DNA from: Acidobacteriota bacterium
GTDB lineage: Bacteria; Acidobacteriota; Vicinamibacteria; Vicinamibacterales; CAVVIG01
Assembly (NCBI GenBank): GCA_023265175.1
Contig: JAHFUI010000013.1
Span: 1 to 47,447, forward strand
DNA: 47,447 nucleotides
Direction of reading: 5' to 3'
The notes under the pieces are model-generated. The model searched no databases. It saw nothing but the letters and a program-made list of their open reading frames with translations, and was not told where the DNA came from. Below, piece after piece: positions 1 to 6,531 of this stretch (the stretch's first letter is position 1; the number at the start of each line of letters is the position of its first letter). The position numbers and the translations under genes were made by a program.

Positions 1-5
1 GTGGG

Positions 6-107
6 GCCGGGCGATTTTCGGCTGCGACTTCATCGCTCGTCCTCGACGTAGCGCTGCGGCTACGCCGTCGTCCTCGCTCTTCGTCTCGCTCGAAAATCGC
101 CTCGGCC
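6..107. repeat. long palindromic intergenic repeat
   Basis: The outer arms gcgattttcg (11-20) and cgaaaatcgc (91-100) are exact inverted copies, extended outward by ggccg and cggcc. The interior holds a second inverted pair, gtagc and gctac, around position 55. The whole stretch could fold into one long stem. It contains no convincing gene. It looks like a REP-type extragenic element directly next to another repeat at 137-295. Confidence 0.6.
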
Positions 108-136
108 AGATGGTCACTTTATTCCTTGCCGGTCCC

Positions 137-295
137 TAACCCGTGGTGAAAGTCTGGCGTCGCACCGAGACGGGCGAGGCGCCTCGCTCCCAAGGCGCGA
201 CGACCGAGAATACCGGGAGTATTTGACGGAGGAGCAACGCAGCCAGCGGGGATGCATCGCTCGTCGAATGCAGCCAGACTTTCACCACAGGCTGC
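137..295 (-). repeat. MITE-like element, copy A
   Basis: The left end contains ccgtggtgaaagtctggc and the right end its inverse, gccagactttcaccac, giving terminal inverted repeats. The interior, from the 'accgagacgggcgaggc' block to the 'gatgcatcgctcg' block, recurs in reverse complement inside the element at 44052-44296. The reading frame across it (119-310, minus) is repeated in the other copy and is best read as a by-product of the repeat. No transposase is encoded. The copies differ mainly by internal hairpin segments, as expected for a non-autonomous element. Confidence 0.75.
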
Positions 296-377
296 TAAAC
301 CGCGTTCCACCAGACGGCCGCCTGTGTGGTCGTTGAGCGGCCGCTGGTGAACGCTGGACTGTTGATATGGCTGTCAC

Positions 378-417
378 TTGCTGGGGCACCGGCGATGTGA
401 TTACAATGTAGTCACAT
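378..417 (+). promoter_or_regulatory. mazEF promoter and operator overlapping the start codon
   Basis: A 23-bp near-perfect palindrome lies at 395-417 (ATGTGA, TACA, centre, TGTA, TCACAT, with one mismatched pair). The mazE ATG at 416 is inside its right arm. TTGCTG at 378-383 and TACAAT at 402-407, 18 bp apart, fit a -35/-10 pair. Transcription would then start at or just before the ATG, so the mRNA is probably leaderless. Autorepression by the MazE-MazF complex at such a palindrome is the usual arrangement for this family. Confidence 0.6.
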
Positions 418-673
418 GATTGCCAAGACGCGAATCGTTCAGATCGGGAATTCGAGAGGTATCCGTGTTCCCAAGGTGCTCCTCGATCGTGCGCACCTGC
501 CGGACGAGGTCGAGCTCCAGGCTGAAAGCGGTCGGCTGATCGTCCGTGCCGCTCGGGGTCCCCGGGCGGGTTGGGCCGACGCGGCCAAAGCGATGCACGC
601 TCGCGGCGACGATCAACTTCTGGATGGGGCGGCGGCGAGCCGGTTTGACGAAAAGGAGTGGCAGTGGCGGTAG
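416..673 (+). CDS. mazE: AbrB/MazE-type antitoxin
   Basis: This 85-residue protein has an N-terminal swapped-hairpin AbrB/MazE DNA-binding domain: the segment around residues 5-25 (QIGNSRGIRVPKVLL) carries the family's 'GNSxGIRIPK' signature. The C-terminal half is acidic and Trp-containing, typical of the toxin-wrapping tail of MazE antitoxins. It starts inside its own palindromic operator and overlaps the downstream toxin gene by about 10 bases, implying translational coupling. It should neutralise the toxin and autoregulate the pair. MazE of a chromosomal type II system is the best call; the symbol is family-level. Confidence 0.85.
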   Translation: MIAKTRIVQIGNSRGIRVPKVLLDRAHLPDEVELQAESGRLIVRAARGPRAGWADAAKAMHARGDDQLLDGAAASRFDEKEWQWR

Positions 674-1002
674 CGCAGTCGCCGATCGCGCGCGGCGATG
701 TGCATCTCGTCCGCCTCGACCCCACGTTGGGTAGTGAAATCCGGAAGACGCGCCCGTGCGTGGTCATCTCACCGGACGAGCTCAACCAGCACCTGCGCAC
801 CGTCATCGTCGCACCCATGACCACGGGCGGGCACGCGTATCCGTGGCGAGTGGCCTGCCGCTTCCAGAATCGTTCGGGGTTCGTGGTCCTCGATCAACTC
901 CGAACGGTCGACAGTGAGCGCCTCGTCAAGCGCTTGGGCCGCCTGTCATCCGGGACGACGACAGAGGTATTGGAAACACTGCAGGAAATGTTCACGGAAT
1001 GA
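664..1002 (+). CDS. mazF: PemK/MazF-type endoribonuclease toxin
   Basis: The protein is of the PemK/MazF family, about 112 residues. It shows the expected fold landmarks: an N-terminal 'IARGDVHLVRLDPTLGSEI' strand-loop, then 'RPCVVIS' and 'VIVAPMTT', and a C-terminal 'VLDQLRTVDSERL' helix region. MazF toxins cleave mRNA at short sequences when the labile antitoxin is lost. Two GTG starts are possible, at 658 and 664. The AGGAG at 654-658 is spaced properly only for 664, so I chose that. The stop overlaps the start of the following methyltransferase gene (ATGA at 999-1002), suggesting all three genes are co-transcribed. Confidence 0.85.
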   Translation: MAVAQSPIARGDVHLVRLDPTLGSEIRKTRPCVVISPDELNQHLRTVIVAPMTTGGHAYPWRVACRFQNRSGFVVLDQLRTVDSERLVKRLGRLSSGTTTEVLETLQEMFTE

Positions 1003-1787
1003 GCAGGCCAAGTACCTACATTCACGGCACGGAACCGAGCGAGCAGGAGAGACTGGCGGGCTTGAACCGGCTCTCGAATCGGGCGTTCGTCGAGTTCTTG
1101 CGCGTACCCTCCGGCTCGCAGGTTCTCGAAGTTGGAAGCGGACTGGGGCTTCTTGCCGTTGACGTGGCTTCCGCCGCCGTGGGCGTCCAAGTTGTCGGAC
1201 TTGAGCAAGCCGCTACCCAGATTGCGGCGGCGGCGCCTCATCCCGGCGTCCGGTATGTTCAGGGAGATGCCCACCGCCTAGAATTTGGCGACGGTACGTT
1301 CGACCTCGCGTATGCACGCTATCTTCTCGAACACGTGACAGACCCGGCGACGGTACTGAGAGAGATGAAGCGAGTCGTGCGCCAGGACGGTCGCGTCGTG
1401 GCCTGTGAGAACGACATCAGCCTGCTCCGAGTGGACCCTCCATGTGCGGCGTTCGACAGCGTGTGGAAGGCTTTTCAGGAGCATCAGCAGCGTCTGGGCG
1501 GTGACAGTCGGATTGGTCGACGGCTGTATCGGCTATTCCGCGACGCAGGGTTCTCGCGGATCGAGTTATCGGTTCAGCCCGAGGTTCATTGGCACGGGTC
1601 AGCCGGTTTTGCAGGCTGGATCCAGAACCTCGCCGGGAATATCGAGAGTGCCCGACATGGACTACTCGATTCTCGGTTATGCACCCAGCGGCAGATTGAC
1701 GACTCGCTCGCCGAACTCGCCAGCCTTGTTCAGAACAGCGACGCCAGCTCGTGTTTCGTCTGGAATCGGGCGGTCGCTTCACGGTAA
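999..1787 (+). CDS. class I SAM-dependent methyltransferase
   Basis: This is a 262-residue methyltransferase of the UbiE/Methyltransf_11 type. Motif I, 'VLEVGSGLGLLAVDVA', is at residues 42-57 and binds S-adenosylmethionine. The acidic residue of motif II follows in 'VVGLEQ', and 'VQGDAHRLEFGDGTFDLAYA' corresponds to motifs III-IV. The C-terminal third is family-variable and gives no clue to the substrate. The gene overlaps the MazF stop by four bases, an unusual third partner for a toxin-antitoxin pair. Whether it modifies a small molecule or a macromolecule cannot be read from sequence. Confidence 0.8.
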   Translation: MSRPSTYIHGTEPSEQERLAGLNRLSNRAFVEFLRVPSGSQVLEVGSGLGLLAVDVASAAVGVQVVGLEQAATQIAAAAPHPGVRYVQGDAHRLEFGDGTFDLAYARYLLEHVTDPATVLREMKRVVRQDGRVVACENDISLLRVDPPCAAFDSVWKAFQEHQQRLGGDSRIGRRLYRLFRDAGFSRIELSVQPEVHWHGSAGFAGWIQNLAGNIESARHGLLDSRLCTQRQIDDSLAELASLVQNSDASSCFVWNRAVASR

Positions 1788-1826
1788 TAATATGTGCGGA
1801 CCGCATCTCTTCAGGGAGACTGAACG

Positions 1827-3578
1827 ATGCCTCTTCGCTCGTCGAAACTGACCCCTCTTGTTTGCACGCCCTTGCTGGTTGCCTCGGCGATGGTGTTTGC
1901 CGCGGACTACTCGCTCACCGTCAACAAAGACCGCCTCGTCAACGCCATGAACGAGCCACAGAACTGGCTCCTGATGAACGGCGACTACGGCTCGACCCGG
2001 TACTCCAAGCTCACGCAGATCAATCGGGACACCGTCAAGAACCTGCGTATGGTGTGGGCGCTCGCGCTGGGCGGCATGCAGGACGTGGGACAGAACGGTC
2101 CTGAGAACGAAGTCAATCCGCTGATCGACAACGGCTTCATGTACACGAGCGACGGCTGGGGCACGGTCTACAAGATCGACATTCGCAATCCCGGCAGGGG
2201 CTCGTTCGTGTGGACCGCCGATCCCGGCGTGAAGCATGAAGGCAACGCCCCGCGCACGCGCGGCATCGCGCTCTGGGAAGACATGGTGATCGCGAACCTG
2301 CCCGACGGCCGCGTCATCGCCATCAATCGCGACAACGGCGATCTCGTGTGGGACAAGAAAATCGCCGCCAAGACCGAATTCGGCAGTCAGGAGAAATTCC
2401 TCACGGCGCCGCTGGTGGCTGAAGGCAAGGTCATCATCCAGAACGGCGCCGGCGACGCCGGCACGCGCGGCTGGGTTGCCGCGCTTGACGTCAAGACCGG
2501 CAACGAGCTGTGGCGCTGGTACGTCGTGCCGAAGCCGGGCGACCCGGGCAGCGAAACCTGGAGGGACGACCACAACGCCTGGAAGACCGGCGGCGGCGGC
2601 ATCTGGCAGACCGGATCCTACGATCCGGCCACCAAGCTCTACATCGTCGGCACGGGCAACCCGTATCCGATCTACGACCCGCAGTTCCGGCCTGGCGACA
2701 ATCTCTACACGAATTCGGCCGTGGCGCTCGACGTCGAGACCGGCAAGCTCGCCTGGCATTTCCAGTACACGCCGAACGACTCGTGGGATTTCGACGAGGT
2801 TGGCGTCCACATGCTGTACGACACCACGATCGATGGCGTGAGGCGCAAGGTCGTCGGCCACTACGGGCGCAACGGGTTCTTTTATTCCCTCGATCGGACC
2901 AACGGCAAATTCATCAAGGCCGAAAAGTACGTGAACGATCTGAACTGGACCAAAGGCATCGACCCGAAAACCGGCAGGCCGGTCGAATACAGTCCAAAGT
3001 TCGAGGTGCAGCTCTACAATCCAGAGGCGCGCGCGCTGCGCGGCGACGGCCAGAAACGCACCTGCCCGACCTGGCACGGAGGCGTTGCCCATCAGCCGCT
3101 TGCGTTCAACCCCGTGAAGAACATCGCCTACGGCGTCGGCACTGAAGGCTGCTTCACGCAGAACGGGGCCGCGGTCGGGGTCCTTTCGAAAGACGGTGGG
3201 GTCGATCCGAAAACCAGCCAGCCGCGCAAGTACAGCAGCGATCTGTATTACGGCGCGCTCACGGCGTTTGATGCCGTCAACCACAAGGTCATCGCGAAGG
3301 CCGTTACGGACATCGAGATTCGATCGGGCGCGACCGATACGGCCGGCGGCCTGGTGTTCACGGCCTTGCAGGATGGCTGGGTCGTCGCCTACAACGACGA
3401 GACGCTCGAGGAACTCTGGCGCTTCAACGTCGGCACGCCGCTCAAGGGCTCGCCGGTCACCTATGCGATCGGACCCAAGCAGTTTCTCGCGGTGCAGACC
3501 AGCGGCCGCCACCTGCATCCGGTGAACTGGGACAAACTGCAGAACTCGAGCTATCTCTTCGTGTTCGCGCTGAATTGA
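1827..3578 (+). CDS. PQQ-dependent dehydrogenase (quinoprotein), lanthanide-type signature
   Basis: The 583-residue protein has a signal peptide (about residues 1-25) and an eight-bladed quinoprotein propeller with repeated 'DxxTGxxxW' tryptophan-docking motifs. The segment 'GTGNPYPIYDPQ' matches the metal-ligand Asn region of methanol/alcohol dehydrogenases. 'DSWDFDEV' contains the catalytic Asp at residue 321 and a second Asp two residues later (323). In this family that second Asp marks lanthanide-dependent enzymes (XoxF, ExaF/PedH), whereas calcium enzymes have Ala or Ser there. There is no CxxCH, so electrons must leave through a separate cytochrome c; one is encoded at 5664-6203 on the other strand. 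No adjacent-cysteine disulphide motif was seen. The substrate is undetermined: 583 residues fits XoxF-like or short alcohol dehydrogenases. An intergenic hairpin repeat begins at its stop codon. Confidence 0.85.
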   Translation: MPLRSSKLTPLVCTPLLVASAMVFAADYSLTVNKDRLVNAMNEPQNWLLMNGDYGSTRYSKLTQINRDTVKNLRMVWALALGGMQDVGQNGPENEVNPLIDNGFMYTSDGWGTVYKIDIRNPGRGSFVWTADPGVKHEGNAPRTRGIALWEDMVIANLPDGRVIAINRDNGDLVWDKKIAAKTEFGSQEKFLTAPLVAEGKVIIQNGAGDAGTRGWVAALDVKTGNELWRWYVVPKPGDPGSETWRDDHNAWKTGGGGIWQTGSYDPATKLYIVGTGNPYPIYDPQFRPGDNLYTNSAVALDVETGKLAWHFQYTPNDSWDFDEVGVHMLYDTTIDGVRRKVVGHYGRNGFFYSLDRTNGKFIKAEKYVNDLNWTKGIDPKTGRPVEYSPKFEVQLYNPEARALRGDGQKRTCPTWHGGVAHQPLAFNPVKNIAYGVGTEGCFTQNGAAVGVLSKDGGVDPKTSQPRKYSSDLYYGALTAFDAVNHKVIAKAVTDIEIRSGATDTAGGLVFTALQDGWVVAYNDETLEELWRFNVGTPLKGSPVTYAIGPKQFLAVQTSGRHLHPVNWDKLQNSSYLFVFALN

Positions 3579-3608
3579 AGGCCGGTCCGGCTAAAGCCGG
3601 ACACTACC
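3576..3608. repeat. hairpin repeat abutting the PQQ dehydrogenase stop
   Basis: GTCCGGC (3585-3591) and GCCGGAC (3596-3602) form a perfect 7-bp stem with a TAAA loop. The unit begins at the TGA of the dehydrogenase gene. Read as protein this repeat gives KAGPAKAGHY, a string I recall at spurious protein N-termini in acidobacterial annotations; that is from memory, not a search. It may also act as a weak terminator, although no T-run follows. Confidence 0.55.
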
Positions 3609-3637
3609 GGGAGAGCCGCTCACCGATCGCGAAAGGT

Positions 3638-3664
3638 GCCTCCTCGGAGATTCTCCAAGGAGGC
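3638..3664 (+). promoter_or_regulatory. strong hairpin in the 5' leader of the NHL gene
   Basis: GCCTCCT (3638-3644) pairs with AGGAGGC (3658-3664), and GGAG pairs with CTCC inside, leaving a three-base loop. The hairpin ends five bases before the ribosome binding site GGAGG (3670-3674) of the gene at 3680. It could affect translation or be part of a repeat. Its function is unknown. Confidence 0.4.
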
Positions 3665-3679
3665 GTTCTGGAGGCCACG

Positions 3680-4855
3680 ATGAAACGCCGCAATGCCGCT
3701 TATGCCCTGGTGCTGACCGCGTGTGCCGGCTCACTCTACGTAGGCCACACAGAGTCGATCATCGCCGCGCAAGGCCGCGCCGGCGTCCAGGCGCCGATCT
3801 TCGAAGTGGATCCGCTGTGGCCCAAGCCGCTGCCGAATCACTGGGTCCTCGGATCGACGATCGGTTTGTCAACCGACGCCGGGGATCACGTCTGGATCAT
3901 TCACCGTCCGCAGACCGTCGAGGACAACTTCAAAGCCGCCACCTTCACACCGCCGATCGGCGCGTGCTGTACGCCGGCCCCTCCGGTTCTGGAATTCGAT
4001 CAGGCCGGGAACCTGATCGGCCATTGGGGCGGTCCTGGCCAGGGCTACGAATGGCCGGAATCGAATCACGGGATCACCGTCGACCACAAAGGCAATGTGT
4101 GGATTGGCGGGAACGGAGACAAGGACACACACGTCCTGAAGTTCAGCCCGAGCGGAAAGTTCCTTCTGCAGATCGGTCATCAGGGCAGGCACGGCGGAAG
4201 CAACGACGTCGAGAACTTGTGGAGGGCCGCGAAGATCTTCGTCGATCCCGCGGCGAACGAAGCCTACATTGCCGACGGTTACGGGAACCGCCGCGTCATC
4301 GTCTTCGATGCGGACACCGGGAAGTACAAACGCCATTGGGGCGCGTACGGCAACAAGCCCGACGATGCGCCGGTTGGCGCGTACGATCCTGCGGCGCCGC
4401 CGTCGAAGCAATTCAACACCGTGCACTGCGCCAACGTCTCGAAGGACGGGTTCGTCTACGTCTGCGATCGCGTGAACGATCGCGTGCAGGTATTTCGAAG
4501 AGACGGAACGTTTGTGAAGGAAGGCTTCTTCGACACGAAGACCCTTCGGTCCGGCTCGGTGTGGGACATGACGTTTTCACGAGACCCGCAGGAAACCTAC
4601 ATCTACATCGCCGACGGGGTGAACGAGAAGGTGCGCATCGTCCTGCGCAGCACGCTCGAGGTCCTTACCAGCTTCGGCGATGGGGGACGGCAGCCCGGCC
4701 AGTTCTTCGGCGTCCACAACATCACGACCGACTCGAAGGGGAACATCTACACGACCGAGACGTACAACGGCGCGCGCGTCCAGCGCTTCCTCTACAAAGG
4801 TCTGGGGTCGGTTGCGAAAGCCGAACAAGGCGTGCCGTGGCCGCGGACGCGGTAA
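3680..4855 (+). CDS. secreted NHL-repeat beta-propeller protein
   Basis: The protein has 391 residues. The start at 3680 is chosen because GGAGG precedes it by five bases and a signal peptide follows at once; an in-frame extension to 3575 would read through the upstream hairpin repeat. Repeated units such as 'GITVDHKGNVWIGG', 'GFVYVCDRVNDRVQVF' and 'NIYTTETYNGARVQRF' are NHL propeller blades, as in peptidyl-alpha-hydroxyglycine lyase-like proteins. A 'CCTPAPP' segment near residue 95 has adjacent cysteines. It follows the PQQ dehydrogenase on the same strand and precedes a cupin, so a periplasmic accessory role is plausible. No catalytic assignment is possible. Confidence 0.75.
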   Translation: MKRRNAAYALVLTACAGSLYVGHTESIIAAQGRAGVQAPIFEVDPLWPKPLPNHWVLGSTIGLSTDAGDHVWIIHRPQTVEDNFKAATFTPPIGACCTPAPPVLEFDQAGNLIGHWGGPGQGYEWPESNHGITVDHKGNVWIGGNGDKDTHVLKFSPSGKFLLQIGHQGRHGGSNDVENLWRAAKIFVDPAANEAYIADGYGNRRVIVFDADTGKYKRHWGAYGNKPDDAPVGAYDPAAPPSKQFNTVHCANVSKDGFVYVCDRVNDRVQVFRRDGTFVKEGFFDTKTLRSGSVWDMTFSRDPQETYIYIADGVNEKVRIVLRSTLEVLTSFGDGGRQPGQFFGVHNITTDSKGNIYTTETYNGARVQRFLYKGLGSVAKAEQGVPWPRTR

Positions 4856-4902
4856 CACGCGTTGCAAAATCGAGAAGTGTCAACACGAGTCGGGAGGTCG
4901 GC

Positions 4903-5502
4903 ATGAGAAAAATTGTGTTGGGATTGCTGGCGGCAGGCTGCGCGGTTGCTGCGCTGATCGCGCAAGGGGACAACCCGCAACCGACCTGCAAGATGTGTCC
5001 AGGGACATATATCCCGGTCGATGAGCTTCAGGCGTATGCCAGGAAAGCCATCGCCGAGAAACTGACCGATCAACAAGTGCGAGATGTTGAGATTGGCAAG
5101 GCCCACATCGGCATTGGCATGGTCTATCGCGGGAAACTCGATGCCCCGGCGCCGGATTCAGTCGCCGAACATGACCTGGTCAGTGAGGTCTATCACGTGA
5201 TCGAGGGGTCGGCCACGCTGGTCCTGGGTCCGGATCTCGTCGGCATGAAACGGCGTCCCGCAGATCTGGAGACCGTCCGTTTGTTCAACGGGCCGGGGAA
5301 CAATTCATCGTCGATTCGGAATGGCGTGGCCCACCAGATCAAGACTGGAGACGTCGTGGTCATTCCGGCGGGCACAGGGCATCTGTTCACGAAGATCGAC
5401 GATCACATTACTTACCTGATGATTCGCATCGATCCCGACAAGGTCACCCCGCTCAAGGACGAAGCGGCGTCAAGGGCGTATCTGGAGAAGCCCGCGCGCT
5501 AA
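4903..5502 (+). CDS. secreted cupin-domain protein
   Basis: This 199-residue protein starts at 4903 behind GGGAGG. It opens with a hydrophobic signal segment whose 'LAAGC' could be a lipobox, so it may be a lipoprotein. The cupin core is visible as 'EVYHVIEGSATLVLGP' (residues about 94-109) and 'GDVVVIPAGTGHLF', with the His residues expected for metal binding. A 'CKMCP' pair lies just after the signal segment. It is probably co-transcribed with the NHL protein. Cupins of this kind bind metals or small acids; the activity is unknown. Confidence 0.7.
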   Translation: MRKIVLGLLAAGCAVAALIAQGDNPQPTCKMCPGTYIPVDELQAYARKAIAEKLTDQQVRDVEIGKAHIGIGMVYRGKLDAPAPDSVAEHDLVSEVYHVIEGSATLVLGPDLVGMKRRPADLETVRLFNGPGNNSSSIRNGVAHQIKTGDVVVIPAGTGHLFTKIDDHITYLMIRIDPDKVTPLKDEAASRAYLEKPAR

Positions 5503-5529
5503 CGCGATTTTCCGTCGTGCGTAGCAGCA

Positions 5530-5623
5530 CTGAGGCACCACAAAGGACACCAAGGACACGAAGGACACGAAGGTAAGGCCATCTAAGTTTCCTTTGTGTC
5601 CATCGTGTCCTCAGTGGTTCCTC
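5530..5623. repeat. intergenic repeat with tandem 9-mers and inverted halves
   Basis: Three tandem copies of aaggacac(c/g) lie at 5543-5569. The right half (5591-5623) contains the partial inverse, ctttgtgtccatcgtgtcc. The two halves could pair into a long imperfect stem. It sits between the convergent cupin and cytochrome genes and could serve as a bidirectional terminator, although no clear T-run is present. Confidence 0.6.
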
Positions 5624-5663
5624 GGCGGCCGGAACGAAACGAGCTGCGCGCCTGAAATACGCG

Positions 5664-6203
5664 CTAGTTCGGGAACTCACTGCAGGCCTCGACGTCCGAT
5701 CCCCAGTACTCGATGCACGTGGCGCGATCCATCGGACCTTTCCCGATGACCTTGGCAAACAGGAAGTCGACGAGCAGCTCGATCTCTCGCGGCTGGAGCG
5801 TCGCCGGCGGATCGGGCAGCTGCAGGCCGAGCCGTTTCAGGTCGGCCTGCTTCATGTCGTAGCACCGCCCGTCGCTGTAGGCGAGCCGATCGAACGCCGG
5901 CATCCCTTTGCCCGGCCGTCCACATTTGATTGCCGTAATCAGCGCGTCGCGGTTGAGCCGCGTCGTGCGAAGGTTCGCGCCGTCCGGCATCTGGCTGTCC
6001 ATCTTGCGACCGTCAGCCGCCCAGCCATGACACGCCTGACAGTCGCCCTTCTGCCGGTAGATCCGCATCCCTTCGGCGACGTTCTCCGCGTCGGGTGTCT
6101 GCACCGCCGCGCCTGACGGAACGCGCATCGGTCCAACAATCGCCACGCACAGCGCGACGGCCAGCAGCCAACCGAAGCGTCCGGAGTTTCCGCGTCTGTT
6201 CAA
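5664..6203 (-). CDS. monoheme cytochrome c, secreted
   Basis: The protein has 179 residues when started at the TTG at 6203, which has a perfect AGGAGG five bases upstream; an ATG-like extension to 6251 has no such site. A signal anchor (residues about 10-31) is followed by a single heme motif, CQACH. 'MPAFDRLAY' probably supplies the distal Met ligand. The C-terminal part has extra cysteines (KCGRP, RCYD, TCIEY, EACSE). This cytochrome type accompanies PQQ dehydrogenases and may accept electrons from the enzyme at 1827-3578, although it lies on the opposite strand. Confidence 0.8.
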   Translation of the reverse strand: MNRRGNSGRFGWLLAVALCVAIVGPMRVPSGAAVQTPDAENVAEGMRIYRQKGDCQACHGWAADGRKMDSQMPDGANLRTTRLNRDALITAIKCGRPGKGMPAFDRLAYSDGRCYDMKQADLKRLGLQLPDPPATLQPREIELLVDFLFAKVIGKGPMDRATCIEYWGSDVEACSEFPN

Positions 6204-6251
6204 CTCGTCCTCCTGCCGGCAAGCCTCCAAGGCGGAAAGCGCGATCACCAT

Positions 6252-6283
6252 GATGTCACACGATAGTTGATGTCAAGATGTCA
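6252..6283. promoter_or_regulatory. triple GATGTCA direct repeat, putative operator
   Basis: GATGTCA occurs at 6252-6258, 6269-6275 and 6277-6283 in the divergent interval between the cytochrome c gene and the ftr gene. Spacings of 17 and 8 bp could place regulator subunits along one helix face. The rest of 6284-6470 shows no gene. Confidence 0.35.
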
Positions 6284-6470
6284 CGCGCGTCCCCAGCCCC
6301 GTCTTGAACGCGTGTCATCCGCAGACGGTGTCCCGGCGGCCTCCGCGGCAGCATCTCGGGGCGGATTCACGACCCGCGTTCCCATCGTTCGGAACCAGTC
6401 CGCGGTGTGGTGCGCTACACTGCGTCTTCAATCAGAGGTGCCCGCAGGGTGGACGAGACAGGGAGGAGCC

Positions 6471-6506
6471 ATGAAAGGGACGTTCGCGTTGGGGCATGAT
6501 CGATGA
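6471..6506 (+). other. possible 11-codon leader ORF before ftr
   Basis: ATG at 6471 is preceded by a very strong GGGAGGAG and reads MKGTFALGHDR before TGA at 6504-6506. It ends 25 bases before the preferred ftr start. It may be a translated leader, or the strong site may be left over from a longer gene. No amino-acid bias suggests attenuation. Confidence 0.3.
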
Positions 6507-6531
6507 GGACGGCGTGGCCGGTGGAGTGAGC

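Noticed and set aside
1779-3518. 579-residue open frame on the minus strand
   Set aside because: It is fully antisense to the PQQ dehydrogenase and has a biased, low-information composition with no domain. It is a high-GC shadow frame.
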